Positions 45,457 through 55,835 of a stretch of DNA of 64,000 nucleotides are shown piece by piece. How positions within the stretch are numbered: the stretch's first letter is position 1; every line of letters starts with the position of its first letter. The notes below the pieces were generated by a model that was not told where the DNA came from, did no database searches, and saw nothing but the letters and a program-made list of their open reading frames with translations. The stretch is from Lotus japonicus (lineage: Eukaryota > Streptophyta > Magnoliopsida > Fabales > Fabaceae). Made by a program: the position numbers and the translations under genes. Where the stretch lies: the NCBI RefSeq assembly GCF_012489685.1, contig NC_080044.1:43834964-43898963 (forward strand), written 5' to 3'.

Positions 45457-48240
45457 ATGGAGACTCGACGCAGGAAGCAGCATCATTCGCCGGTGCGACG
45501 GCGAACCTCACCACCTCGGCGGCCTCAGCGAGTTGTCTTGGATTCTCCGATGCGAACAGCGGGAGTACAGGCTACACGCACTTCTTTGCCGCCTTCTCCT
45601 CCTCCATCACCACAACCTCCTCCATCGCCTTCGCAGATCGGCTCTCCGGAGAACTCACCTACTCCGCAGCGACAACCGGCAGTGACACAGGAGGAATGGC
45701 GCCAGATGATGCGCAGCATTGGCGACATCCAGCAGCGGAATGAGCATTTACAAGCTCAGTTAGATTTCTACCGCCGCGAGCAACAAGATGATGGAGGCAG
45801 AGAGGCGGATTTCGTAGCTGAGTTCCGTCCGTTCTCGGAGGACGTTGAGAGTGTGGCGATTCCGGATAATATGAAAACGTTAGTTCTGGATTCTTACAGT
45901 GGGGATTCTGATCCGAAGGATCATCTTCTGTATTTCAACACGAAGATGGTGATAATTGCGGCATCAGATGCGGTGAAGTGCAGGATGTTTCCATCGATGT
46001 TCAAATCGACGACGATGGCATGGTTCACGACTTTGCCGCGCGGATCGATTTCGAATTTCAGAGACTTCTCATCCAAGTTTCTAGTGCAATTCTCGGCGAA
46101 TAAGAATCAGCCGGTGACGATCAATGACCTATACAACATTCGCCAACAAGAAGGAGAGTCACTGAAGGAGTACATGGCAAGGTACAGTGCTGCGTCGGTC
46201 AAGGTAGAGGACGAGGAGCCTCGAGCCTGTGCTCTAGCATTCAAGAATGGTTTGTTACCGGGAGGGTTGAACAACAAGTTGACACGCAAGCCGGCACGTT
46301 CGATGGAAGAGATGCGTGCTCGCGCTAGCACTTATATTCTTGACGAGGAGGACGATGCTTTCAAAAGAAAGCGCACGAAACTGGAAAAAGGCGACACGTC
46401 ACCCAAGCGCGCGAAAAAAGATAAGAATGGCGAGGATAAGGGGGATGGCAAGCAGCAAAGACAAGATAAAGGGAAGGCGGTATTGAAACCGACCAAGGAA
46501 CAGTTGTATCAACGACGCGATGATTATGAACAACGCCGGCCTTGGCAATCTAAGTCTCATCGCCAGCGGGAGGAGACTGACATGGTGATGAACACAGATT
46601 TAACGGATATGCTCCGCGGGGCGAGGGATGCAAATCTAGTGGATGAGCCAGAGGCCCCAAAGTATCAACCACGGGACGCCAATCCCAAGAAGTGGTGTGA
46701 ATTCCATCGGTCCGTCGGGCACGACACGGACGACTGCTGGACTTTGCAGCGGGAGATTGATAAGTTGATTCGGGCGGGATATCGAGGAAATCGCCAAGGC
46801 CAGTGGCGCAATAATGGCAATCACAACAAAACGGATAAGCGAGAGGAGGAGCGAACGGACAATAAGGGCAAGAAGAAGCAAGAATCAGCGGCTATCGCCA
46901 CAAAGGGGGCTGATGACACGTTCGCTCAACACTCAGGACCGCCCGTAGGGACCATAAACACCATCGCTGGAGGATTTGGCGGTGGTGGCGACACCCATGC
47001 GGCGCGGAAACGTCATGTTCGTGCAGTTAATTCAGCTCATGAAGTTGCATTCGGATTCGTGCACCCTGACATAACAATCTCGATGGCAGACTTTGAGGGG
47101 ATAAAACCTCATAAGGATGACCCAATAGTAGTGCAATTAAGGTTGAATAGTTTCAACGTTAGAAGGGTACTCCTGGATCAGGGTAGTTCAGCTGATATTA
47201 TCTATGGTGACGCATTTGACAAGTTGGGACTGACTGACAATGATCTGACTCCATATGCGGGAACCTTGGTGGGTTTTGCAGGAGAGCAAGTAATGGTGCG
47301 AGGATTCATTGATCTGGACACAATATTTGGGGAAGATGAGTGTGCAAAAGTTTTGAAGGTAAGGTATCTGGTCCTCCAGGTGGTGGCATCTTATAATGTC
47401 ATCATTGGGCGAAATACATTGAATCACCTCTGTGCTGTAATTTCAACAGCCCACTTGGCAGTCAAATATCCACTAATCAACGACAAGGTTGGTAAGCTGA
47501 AGGTTGACCAGAAATTGGCGAGGGAATGTTATAATAATTGCCTCAACCTGTATGGCAAGAAGAGTGCGTTGGTTGGGCACAGATGTTATGAAATTGAAAC
47601 TTCGGATGAAAATCTTGACCCACGTGGCGAGGGGCGAGTGAACAGGCCCACGCCAATTGAGGAAACAAAGGCGCTAAAGTTTGGCGATCGCACTTTGAAG
47701 ATTGGGACTAGATTGACGGACGAGCAGGAGACGCGCCTGACAAAGTTGCTAGGCGAGAACTTAGATTTGTTTGCTTGGAGCTGCAAGGACATGCCCGGAA
47801 TTGATCCAAACTTCATCTGCCATCGATTAGCATTGAATCCAAGTGCCAAGCCAGTTTCACAACTCAGGCGGCGCTTGGGCGGAGACAAAGGAAAAGCGGT
47901 TCAACAAGAAGTGGACAAGTTGCTGGCGGCAGAATTCATCAGGGAGGTGAAATATCCGACGTGGTTGGCGAACGTCGTGATGGTGAAGAAGGCGAATGGA
48001 AAATGGCGAATGTGCGTGGATTACACAGACTTAAACAAGGCATGCCCAAAGGATTTGTATCCCCTTCCCAGCATTGATGGTCTCGTTGATGGATGCTTAT
48101 TCTGGTTATCATCAAATCCGCATGCACCCGGTAGACGAGGACAAAACGGCTTTCATGACCGCCAGAGTCAACTATTGCTATCGCACCATGCCGTTTGGAT
48201 TAAAGAATGCTGGGGCGACCTACCAAAGGTTGATGGATAG
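45457..48240 (+). CDS. Tat element gag-protease and RT N-terminus
   Basis: 927-codon frame starting METRRRKQHH. Seen in order: retrotransposon gag core (about 125-300; DPKDHLLYFNTKM, RDFSSKFLVQFSA, EYMARYSAASVKVE), basic linker, C-x2-H-x4-H-x4-C knuckle in WCEFHRSVGHDTDDC, aspartic protease with LLDQGSSADIIYGDAF and NVIIGRNTLN, then the RT start (WLANVVMVKKANGKWRM, VDYTDLNKACPKD). About codon 877, near 48087, a short deletion removes part of the RT fingers/palm and shifts the frame, so the last 50 or so codons are spurious. Gag and protease themselves are intact. Confidence 0.9.
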   Translation: METRRRKQHHSPVRRRTSPPRRPQRVVLDSPMRTAGVQATRTSLPPSPPPSPQPPPSPSQIGSPENSPTPQRQPAVTQEEWRQMMRSIGDIQQRNEHLQAQLDFYRREQQDDGGREADFVAEFRPFSEDVESVAIPDNMKTLVLDSYSGDSDPKDHLLYFNTKMVIIAASDAVKCRMFPSMFKSTTMAWFTTLPRGSISNFRDFSSKFLVQFSANKNQPVTINDLYNIRQQEGESLKEYMARYSAASVKVEDEEPRACALAFKNGLLPGGLNNKLTRKPARSMEEMRARASTYILDEEDDAFKRKRTKLEKGDTSPKRAKKDKNGEDKGDGKQQRQDKGKAVLKPTKEQLYQRRDDYEQRRPWQSKSHRQREETDMVMNTDLTDMLRGARDANLVDEPEAPKYQPRDANPKKWCEFHRSVGHDTDDCWTLQREIDKLIRAGYRGNRQGQWRNNGNHNKTDKREEERTDNKGKKKQESAAIATKGADDTFAQHSGPPVGTINTIAGGFGGGGDTHAARKRHVRAVNSAHEVAFGFVHPDITISMADFEGIKPHKDDPIVVQLRLNSFNVRRVLLDQGSSADIIYGDAFDKLGLTDNDLTPYAGTLVGFAGEQVMVRGFIDLDTIFGEDECAKVLKVRYLVLQVVASYNVIIGRNTLNHLCAVISTAHLAVKYPLINDKVGKLKVDQKLARECYNNCLNLYGKKSALVGHRCYEIETSDENLDPRGEGRVNRPTPIEETKALKFGDRTLKIGTRLTDEQETRLTKLLGENLDLFAWSCKDMPGIDPNFICHRLALNPSAKPVSQLRRRLGGDKGKAVQQEVDKLLAAEFIREVKYPTWLANVVMVKKANGKWRMCVDYTDLNKACPKDLYPLPSIDGLVDGCLFWLSSNPHAPGRRGQNGFHDRQSQLLLSHHAVWIKECWGDLPKVDG

Positions 48241-49513
48241 GGTTTTTGCTGGGCAGGTGGGAAGAAACATGGAAGTTTATGTTGATGATATGATCGTTAA
48301 ATCAGTACGTGGTTTGGACCATCATCAAGATCTGGAAGAAGCATTTGGCGAGATAAGGAAGCACAATATGCGCCTCAACCCGGAGAAATGCTCTTTTGGT
48401 GTTCAGGGCGGCAAGTTTTTAGGATTCATGATCACATCCAGAGAAATAGAGATAAACCCAGACAAATGCAAGGCGATTCAGCAGATGAAAAGCCCCTCTA
48501 ATGTGAAAGAAGTCCAACGTTTAACAAGGCGAATAGCAGCTTTATCTCGATTTCTTCCTAAGTCTGGTGATAGATCCTTCCCTTTTTTCAAGTGTCTTCG
48601 AAAAAATGTTACATTTGAGTGGACGGCGGAGTGTGAAGAAGCTTTTGTTCGCCTCAAGGAACTCCTGTCATCACCGCCAATCTTGTCAAAACCAATGCAG
48701 GGACACCCGCTGCACTTGTATTTTGCTGTGAGTGATAGTGCTCTGAGTTCTGTGATACTGCAGGAAATAGATGGCGAGCATCGAATTGTTTATTTTGTTA
48801 GCCACACACTCCAGGGCGCAGAGGTCAGATACCAGAAAATTGAGAAGGCGGCACTGGCGGTCCTTGTCACCGCCCGGCGGTTGAGACCTTATTTTCAGAG
48901 TTTTCCAGTGAAGGTGCGGACAGATTTGCCTATGAGACAAGTGTTACAAAAACCGGATTTGTCAGGTAGATTGGTCGCCTGGTCGGTTGAATTATCTGAA
49001 TATGGGTTGCAATATGATAAGCGAGGCACAGTTGGCGCACAGTCACTGGCTGATTTTGTGGTGGAGTTGACCCCATACCGGTTTGAAAGAGTGGACACTC
49101 AGTGGACTCCCTTTGTAGATGGATCCTCCAATAGCAGTGGCAGTGGCGCGGGAGTAACGTTGGAAGGACCAGGAAAGCTAGTATTGGAGCAATCGCTGAA
49201 ATTCGAGTTCAAGGCAACAAACAACCAGGCAGAATATGAAGCTCTCATCGCCGGATTGAAGTTGGCGCGTGAAGTAAAAATCGGAAGGTTGTTGATAAGA
49301 ACGGACTCGCAGTTGGTAGAGAGTCAAGTGAGGGGAACTTTCCAGGTCAAGGATCCCAATCTGATCAAATACCTTGAGCGAGTGCGATATTTGATGACAC
49401 TTTTTCAAGAAGTTGTGGTAGAGTATGTACCTCGGGCAGAAAACCAGCGGGCAGACGCGTTGACCAAATTGGCGAGCACACGGAAGCCCGGCAACAACAA
49501 AAGTGTGATTTAG
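48074..49513 (+). pseudogene. Tat element RT C-terminal part and dual RNase H
   Basis: 479-codon frame, one frame off from gag-protease. RT: DAYSGYHQIRMHP, MPFGLKNAGATYQ and catalytic VYVDDM. Then a gypsy-type RNase H (DSALSSVILQE, YQKIEKAALAVL) followed by a second, archaeal-type RNase H (FVDGSSNSSGSGAG, ATNNQAEYEALIAGL, IRTDSQLVESQ, NQRADALTKLAS). The tandem arrangement is diagnostic of Tat elements. It ends at an in-frame TAG (49511) where related elements would continue, so translation into integrase is blocked. Confidence 0.88.
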
Positions 49514-50771
49514 GAAACGCTAGCGTGCCCCAGCATTGAAGGCGAGCTCATGGCATGTGTGAACAGAGGGGCGACGTGGATGGGACCCATATTATCTATC
49601 TTGGCGGGGGACCCGGCGGAAGTGGAGCAATGCACGAAGGAGCAACGGCGAGAGGCGAGCCACTATACTCTCATTGACGGACACTTGTATCGCCGTGGTT
49701 TTTCGACGCCACTGTTAAAATGCGTACCGCCAGAGAAATATGAGGTCATAATGTCTGAGGTGCGTGAAGGAGTGTGTGCAAGCCACATCGGGGGAAGGTC
49801 TTTGGCCTGCAAAGTGTTAAGGGCGGGCTTCTACTGGCCCACCCTCAGGAAGGATTGTATGGACTTTGTGAAGCGGTGTAAAAAATGTCAAGTGTTTGCG
49901 GATTTGTCCAAGGCACCGCCAAAGGAGCTGGTAACGATGAGCGCCCCGTGGCCTTTCGCCATGTGGGGTGTGGACTTAGTAGGACCTTTTCCGACCGCCA
50001 GGTCGCAAATGAAGTTTATATTAGTAGCGGTGGACTACTTCACTAAATGGATTGAAGCTGAGCCCCTGGCCAAAATAACCTCTGCAAAAATAGTCAACTT
50101 TTACTGGAAGCGTATTGTTTGCAGGTTCGGGATCCCAAGGGCGATCGTATCCGACAACGGGACCCAGTTTTCAAGCAACCAAACAAGGGAATTTTGCAAG
50201 GAAATGGGCATACAGATGAGGTTCGCCTCTGTGGAACATCTGCAAACAGGGTAATTCTGCGTGGATTAAGGCGACGGCTTGAGGAAGCTAAGGGAGCCTG
50301 GCTGGATGAACTCCCAGTGGTGCTATGGTCGTACAACACCACTGTGCAATCTACTACAAGAGAAACCCCTTTAGAATGACCTATGGGGTAGATGCCGTGT
50401 TGCCGGTGGAGATTGACAATTTCACATGGCGGACTCAGCCGGATTTCGAAGGGGAGAATCAAGCCAATATGGCGATGGAGTTGGATCTTTTGTCTGAAAC
50501 GCGTGACGAGGCACACATTCGAGAAACGGCGATGAAGCAGCGCGTGGCCGCCAAGTACAATAGCAGGGTTCGCGTCCGAGATATGCAAGTTGGCGATCTG
50601 GTCCTCCAGTGGCGATCAGGAGCCCCGGGAAACAAGCTGACTCCGAACTGGGAGGGTCCCTACCGCATTGTCAAAGTTTTGGGTACAGGGGCCTATCACT
50701 TGGAAGAGCTTGATGGAAGGCGACTACCCAGGTCATTCAACGGTTTGAGCCTACGCTATTATTACAGTTGA
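49514..50771 (+). pseudogene. Tat element integrase, broken
   Basis: The zinc-binding HHCC region (HIGGRSLACKVLRAG, CKKCQVFAD) and two catalytic Asp (WGVDLVGPFP; IVSDNGTQFSS) are present up to 50254. A short deletion at about 50240-50255 removes the segment that normally carries the third catalytic residue (Glu). The sequence resumes in another frame (ANRVILRGLRRRLEEAKGAW). A further one-base shift near 50375 moves it to the frame ending at 50771 (MTYGVDAVLPVEI, then the C-terminal domain VGDLVLQWR and NWEGPYRI). This integrase cannot be active. Confidence 0.88.
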
Positions 50772-50912
50772 TCGAGGACGAGAAAGCTGGAAAGGTGGAA
50801 AGCTCCAAGGAAGAACTTCTGATGACTAAGATGAATTCTCCAAAGTTAAATGTCTTTAATTTCTCTAAAAATATCTCCAAACTCTCCAATGTATCGCCAT
50901 GATAAAAGCGTG

Positions 50913-50946
50913 CTCTTTTTCTCCGAAAGGAGTTTTTTAACGAGGC
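50913..50946 (+). other. Conserved post-pol hairpin motif
   Basis: CTCTTTTTCTCC-GAAA-GGAGTTTTTTAACGAGGC. The CTCC/GGAG stem has a GAAA loop; the related element at 24537 keeps the stem with a different loop. It lies 142 bases after the integrase frame and about 790 bases past the 3' end of the convergent antisense gene. Confidence 0.5.
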
Positions 50947-51738
50947 GCTCCATCAATAAAACGAAAATTCATGAAATTCATGTCCAAAGATTCCAGGGAT
51001 TCCCTGATGATCGGAATTGCCGATCGATGTAAAGAATTACGGCGATCACTAGGTGAGACCGGCTTGATCCCCAAAGGGGCTTGCTGGAGCCCTGAAGGTG
51101 GCGGCGATTCCACAAATGGCCTTGGATGCCTGGGAATCTCCCCCCGGAAAATCTGATGTGATCGCCGGTCCCGTAAACGATGTGCTGGGTAAGTCTCGCC
51201 AGAATACGACGAGCGCCGTTAACTAGGCAAAAGGCTTGGGACCCCCAAATGGCCATTGGGACCCAAGCATTGTAAGCCCCGAGCAGGGCAAAGCCCCGGG
51301 CGAAGCCCTCAAGAATGGAGGCCATTTATCCCTTTGTGGAAAATGTTTTAAGTCTTGACGGAGAAATGCCAAGCAACAAGCCCTAGTTAAAATTAATGCA
51401 CGAAATCGTTAGGCGTAATTCAATCACATGACGCGTGAAAAGTAGCGCAAGATATAAGGTCGGCGAATGAATAAGGTGGAAAACGAGTGCTTAGTCACTC
51501 AGGATGTTGAGTATTTTATCACTCCGGTGCGTCGGGGCGTTTAACTAAGAAATTCATTCTTAAATTTTTTAACAATAAGAATGCGGCGATTCGTGAAGTG
51601 ACGAACAAAAGGGTTTACGGCGAGAACAATCATACAACAATCGCCTAAGCCTAACAATCATTCAATTAGATTTGCAAAGTATATAAAGGCGATGTGAAAA
51701 CAATGGCGGTAAAGGTTAGGTAAAAATTTAAAATTACA
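50947..51738. other. Spacer between pol and the antisense gene
   Basis: No coding sequence recognised. A segment (AACTAGGCAAAAGGCTTGGG ... ATGGCCATTGGGACCC) matches 24843-24900 of the deleted relative, so the spacer is conserved in the family. Confidence 0.55.
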
Positions 51739-54353
51739 CTATTCATCATTTCTTTCTTCTTCTTCTTCAGTTGCGGTCCAGAGGTTTTGGTCAATCAAAG
51801 GAGGATCATCAGGACCAACCAATCCTTCAGCAGTGATTTCTTTCATTACTCCCATGGCGCTAAAATCAAGATTCGGGAACAAGTGTTGAGCCTGGTCCTT
51901 GGCGAGGTAGAAGCCCCGTTCGCGGCTGTCATAGGCAATGTCGGCGGCTTGTTCCCTCGCCTCAGTGGCTTTGGTTTTCTCCACTGATAGCTCGCCCTCT
52001 AGCTCTTTGATCCTCGCAAGAAGGGAAGTAATCTCAGCATCTTTCGTGACGAGGGTTGCCCCATGAGCCTCGTTCGCCTTCTTGATCTCTTCGGAATTAG
52101 CCCGCATCGCCTCCAGATCTGCCTTCACCAAAGCCAAAGACTCAGCAGACTTTTTCTCCTGCTCCGCCGGCGCCTTTTTTGCAGACTCCAGTTCAGCGCT
52201 CAATGTTCCAAGCTCAGACTCATTGGCAGCCAGCGCCTCGCTTTTGGCGGCCAAGTCCTTCTCCACTTGACCTTTTTCTTTTTTACAAGCTTGAAGGCTT
52301 GTATCAAGGCCGTCCGCCTCCTCCTTCATCAACTTCAGATGGTCTTCCAGCTCGCCGATCCTGTTTCCCGCCGCGCCAATCAACTTGTCGGCATGAACTT
52401 TTTCCTTTCCCGCCTGCGCCACCAGTTTGTCGAAGCGTTTTTCCCAAGCAGCAGCGGCTTCCTGATGCTGAGCACTCTCAGCCTTCAACCGTTCAGCTTC
52501 AGCAGCTGCGGAGTTGAAGTTGTCAAACGCGTGGGCGAAGATACACCCAGCGCGTAGAAGACAGGCAAGGGTCTCCTCCTTGGTCTCGTTAATGCCTCGG
52601 CTCAACACTTCTTTTTCTATGACGTCGCGATTGAGGCCAGTGAGCAAGAACTCTGAGGGCTCAATAGCATTAGGAAGCATGTTGAAGTGGCTAGAAGAAC
52701 CACCTCTGTTACCAGGGGCTTGCTCAATCTGGCGTGCCTCGAAAGTAGTGGCGGCGTCGGGAGAGGGTCTTTCTTCTTGGCGAGGCGGGGGAGACGAGGA
52801 ACGCTCATCATTCGTGGGAGGCGGGCTAGGAGGTGTGACTTGGCGCGGGGGAGACTTTGGGTTTTCTTTTTCTGTTTCTCTTTCTTTCTCCCCGGCGGCA
52901 GCATCGGAGCATGGGGCGGCAGCTGCGGCGCTTATGCCAGCAGTTGATGGCTGGTCAGCGGTTGTTGTTGTGGCACCTATAGTGGCAGACTTGGAGGCGG
53001 CACCGGTGGCTGTACCAGCGGCAGCAGAATCGAGAGCTGTGGCGGTGGCAGGCTCAGTGGCCGTGGCGGCGGAAGTTTCGGCGGTAGGGATTTGGCTCGT
53101 CCCGTCAATTGGAGACTTGGAGCTTGCAATGGCAGCGGTGGTGGCAGCTTTCTTGCCTTTGGTCACAGCGGTGGCGGTGGGTTGAGCGCCGGGGTTGGAG
53201 GAGCTGGCGGAGGAGCCTTTGACTAATCTCCTCCTCTTGGGGGCCTGAGCGCCCTCGGCTTGGCTCTCAGCACCGCCCCGTTTTTTCCCGTTGCCCTCAG
53301 TGTTGAACTTCGGGGAAAAGCGAGCCATTTTCCTCTCACGGGCTTTCAAGAGCTCGGCGTTGGTGAAGTTCATATCTTCTGTAACAATAAACAAAAAAAA
53401 AAGAGGGTCAGTAGCAACATAAGGGATGAGAAGAGATATGGCGATGGCAAAAATAAGTTGTGACCTAAGTATTTGGGTGTCCTTGAGAGGCGAGCGCCCT
53501 CAAGGACTGTTGAGCAGTCAAGGATAGGAAGCGGGGCGAGGAGATTCAAAAAGGCTTTGTCATTGAGAGACAAAGATTCTTCTGAAGGGTCGGTAATCCC
53601 GTTGGGCTTCTCCGTCCAATAAAAGGGAAAAAGGGCAGTCCCGTCCCTAAGGGTGAAAGCCTCAGGATAGGCGGGGTGAACCGCCACGCGGAAATATCGC
53701 CGGGCGAAGGAGGACTTCGCATTACTCTTATGAGGGTTCAGGCACTTACGGCCGGCTCGGGCCTTTAGGGAGATCCACCCTTTATTTTTGATGGACTTAG
53801 GGTCAACATCGTAGAGGTAGAAGAAGCTGGTGGGAGATGGGGCGGTGCCAACAGCGGCGCACAAGATCTCGAAGCACCGGATGAAGGCCCAGGCGTTGGG
53901 ATGGAGTTGACAAGGAGCCGCATTGATATCGCGAAGAACGGTTTGAATGAAGGGCGAAAAGGGTAGTCTGACTCCAAGCTCGCCAAACATATATTCATAC
54001 GCAAAGAAAAAGTGGGATCTCTTTACGTCGCCATTGATCTTATGAAGCCAGGGGCGGTCCTCAACACTGCAGGGCCAGATCCTGAGTTTGGCGTTCATTT
54101 CGTCATCGTCAGACAAACCACCAAGGTTGCTCACGAATTCCACGATGGGATCACTATCCTGGAAAACGGAGGGTTGGTCTATAGCTTCGTGGGTGGGTGT
54201 TCTCTGGGCTGGAAGGGGCAGAGTCTCGAAAGTTTTCAGTCGGTAAGGAGGGATCTCCAGGACCTCTAAATGGAGGCCGCCGGCTGCGGTGGAGTCAGGA
54301 TCACTCCCAGAAGAGGAAGAGGTGTGATCAGGGGAGTTAGGGTTTGAAGCCAT
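51739..54353 (-). CDS. Antisense accessory gene of the Tat element (Transposase_28-like N-terminus, coiled coil)
   Basis: Two minus-strand exons, 54353-53465 and 53378-51739, separated by an 86-base GT-AG intron (pyrimidine-rich, ending TTGTTACAG). Together 2529 nt, exactly 842 codons plus stop. The likely start is MASNPNSPDH; an upstream in-frame Met at 54410 is possible. N-terminal third: Trp/Phe-rich globular domain (KRSHFFFAYEYMFGELGVRL, HPNAWAFIRCFEILC, KNKGWISLKARAG, RYFRVAVHP) of the kind annotated in plants as putative gypsy-type transposon / Transposase_28; I assign this from memory of the pattern. Middle: Ala/Thr/Pro-rich low complexity. C-terminal third: long coiled coil (AEITSLLARIKELEGELSVE) and an acidic tail. 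Function unknown. It converges with pol and is intact although pol is not. Remnant copy at 26109-26817. Confidence 0.82.
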
Positions 54354-54372
54354 CTTTGACAATGATATGAAG

Positions 54373-54990
54373 AAAAGGAAAAGACAAGTAGAGATAAGAT
54401 GCAGAGACAAGAGAACGAGGACTCACCGGGTAAGGATGTGAAGAGTGGGTAGCGGAAAGGGTGAAAGGCGACGGCACCAGAGCGGAAGTTGGAAGAGGGA
54501 GCTTGGTAAGCGATTAAGGAAGTAAAGAGGGGTCTCGGAAAAGGATGATTGTAGGGAAGAAGGGTTTTTATAGGCAAAGGGGGGAAGTTGGAAGGGTGAC
54601 GCGTGGTGGACGCGTGTGGAAGGCTGGAGGTCATGATGGTTTTTGGGAAGTGGGTCGCGTGTGATGGGGAGTTACTGCGCACGATTGGACAGTTATGAGG
54701 AGTGAGGTGACGGTTGCGGAGAAAAGGGAAAACTGACGTAACTGACGTATCACATGGAGCAGTTAGAGATTTGAAAGGTTTTTGAAACAAGAGAAAGCGT
54801 GGAAGGCCTCGCCGCCATGAAGACTAAATGTCATCGCCTGACAAATGGTGTCGCCAATAAAGTTTAGCCGCCATCGCCAGCCAACACTAGGATGATCGGT
54901 ACATGACTAACATCTATCACCTAGCTCGCCGTCGAAAGACGCTCGCCTACTCCAACTAATCGTCAGTGCAAAGCGATCGCTCCCGCCGTC
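54373..54990. repeat. 618-bp tandem duplication, proximal unit
   Basis: Starts 20 bases upstream of the antisense gene's ATG, so it holds its 5' UTR and promoter. About 98% identical to 54991-55606. Confidence 0.93.
54565..54572 (-). promoter_or_regulatory. TATA box of the antisense gene (proximal copy)
   Basis: Minus strand CCTATAAAAACCC, about 212 bases upstream of the ATG at 54353. An identical box occurs 618 bases further upstream (55183-55190) in the duplicated unit. Confidence 0.6.
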
Positions 54991-55606
54991 AAAAGGAAAA
55001 GACAAGTAGAGATAAGATGCAGAGACAAGAGAACGAGGACTCACCGGGTAAGGATGTGAAGAGTGGGTAACGGAAAGGGTGAAAGGCGACGGCACCAGAG
55101 CGGAAGTTGGAAGAGGGAGCTTGGTAAGCGATTAAGGAAGTAAAGAGGGGTCTCGGAAAAGGATGATTGTAGGGAAGAAGGGTTTTTATAGGCAAAGGGG
55201 GGAAGTTGGAAGGGTGACGCGTGGTGGACGCGTGTGGAAGGCTGGAGGTCATGATGGTTTTTGGGAAGTGGGTCGCGTGTGATGGGGAGTTACTGCGCAC
55301 GATTGGACAGTTATGAGGAGTGAGGTGACGGTTGCGGAGAAAAGGGAAAACTGACGTAACTGACGTATCACATGGAGCAGTTAGAGATTTGAAAGGTTTT
55401 TGAAACAAGAGAAAGCGCGGAAGGCATCGCCGCCATGAAGACTAAATGCCATCGCCTGACAAATGGTGTCGCCAATAAAGTTTAGTCGCCATCGCCAGCC
55501 AACACTGGGATGATCGGTACATGACTTACACTTGTCACCTAGCTCGCTGACGAAAGACGCTCGCCTACTCCAACTAATCGTCAGTGCAAAGCGATCGCTC
55601 CCGCCG
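54991..55606. repeat. 618-bp tandem duplication, distal unit
   Basis: Second copy including the TATA box at 55183-55190. Around a dozen differences, clustered in the distal 150 bases. Confidence 0.93.
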
Positions 55607-55835
55607 CCTATGGACTTGTGGACTTGCCGGTTTGGGTGGCTCGCCGAGACCAGTGGACTGGGCGACTAAAAATGCTTGTTTCCTTTCACTTACGCCATGT
55701 CGGCGATGTAGTTTTCTTCTTTTTTCCTTAAGCCATGTTTGCAGCTTAGATTCCGGCACACCATAGGATGCATGTAAAAGCATTTAAAAGACACACTTAG
55801 CTCTCATACTTCGAGCTCGGTGTCTTGTCGACTAG
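55607..55835. other. Pre-LTR segment of the Tat element
   Basis: Non-coding. Ends in CTCATACTTCGAGCTCGG and TGTCTTGT, shared with the sequence before the 3' LTR at 27286. No polypurine tract. Confidence 0.5.

Noticed and set aside
52063..53185. Plus-strand frames of 164 and 223 codons opposite the antisense gene
   Set aside because: Low-complexity mirrors of the Ala-rich and coiled-coil coding sequence on the minus strand; no sign of an independent gene.
54266..55408. Frames beginning MFQKPFKSLTAP in both 618-bp units
   Set aside because: They lie in the presumed promoter/5' UTR of the antisense gene and owe their identity to the duplication; the Ser/Pro/His-rich content is not convincing as protein.
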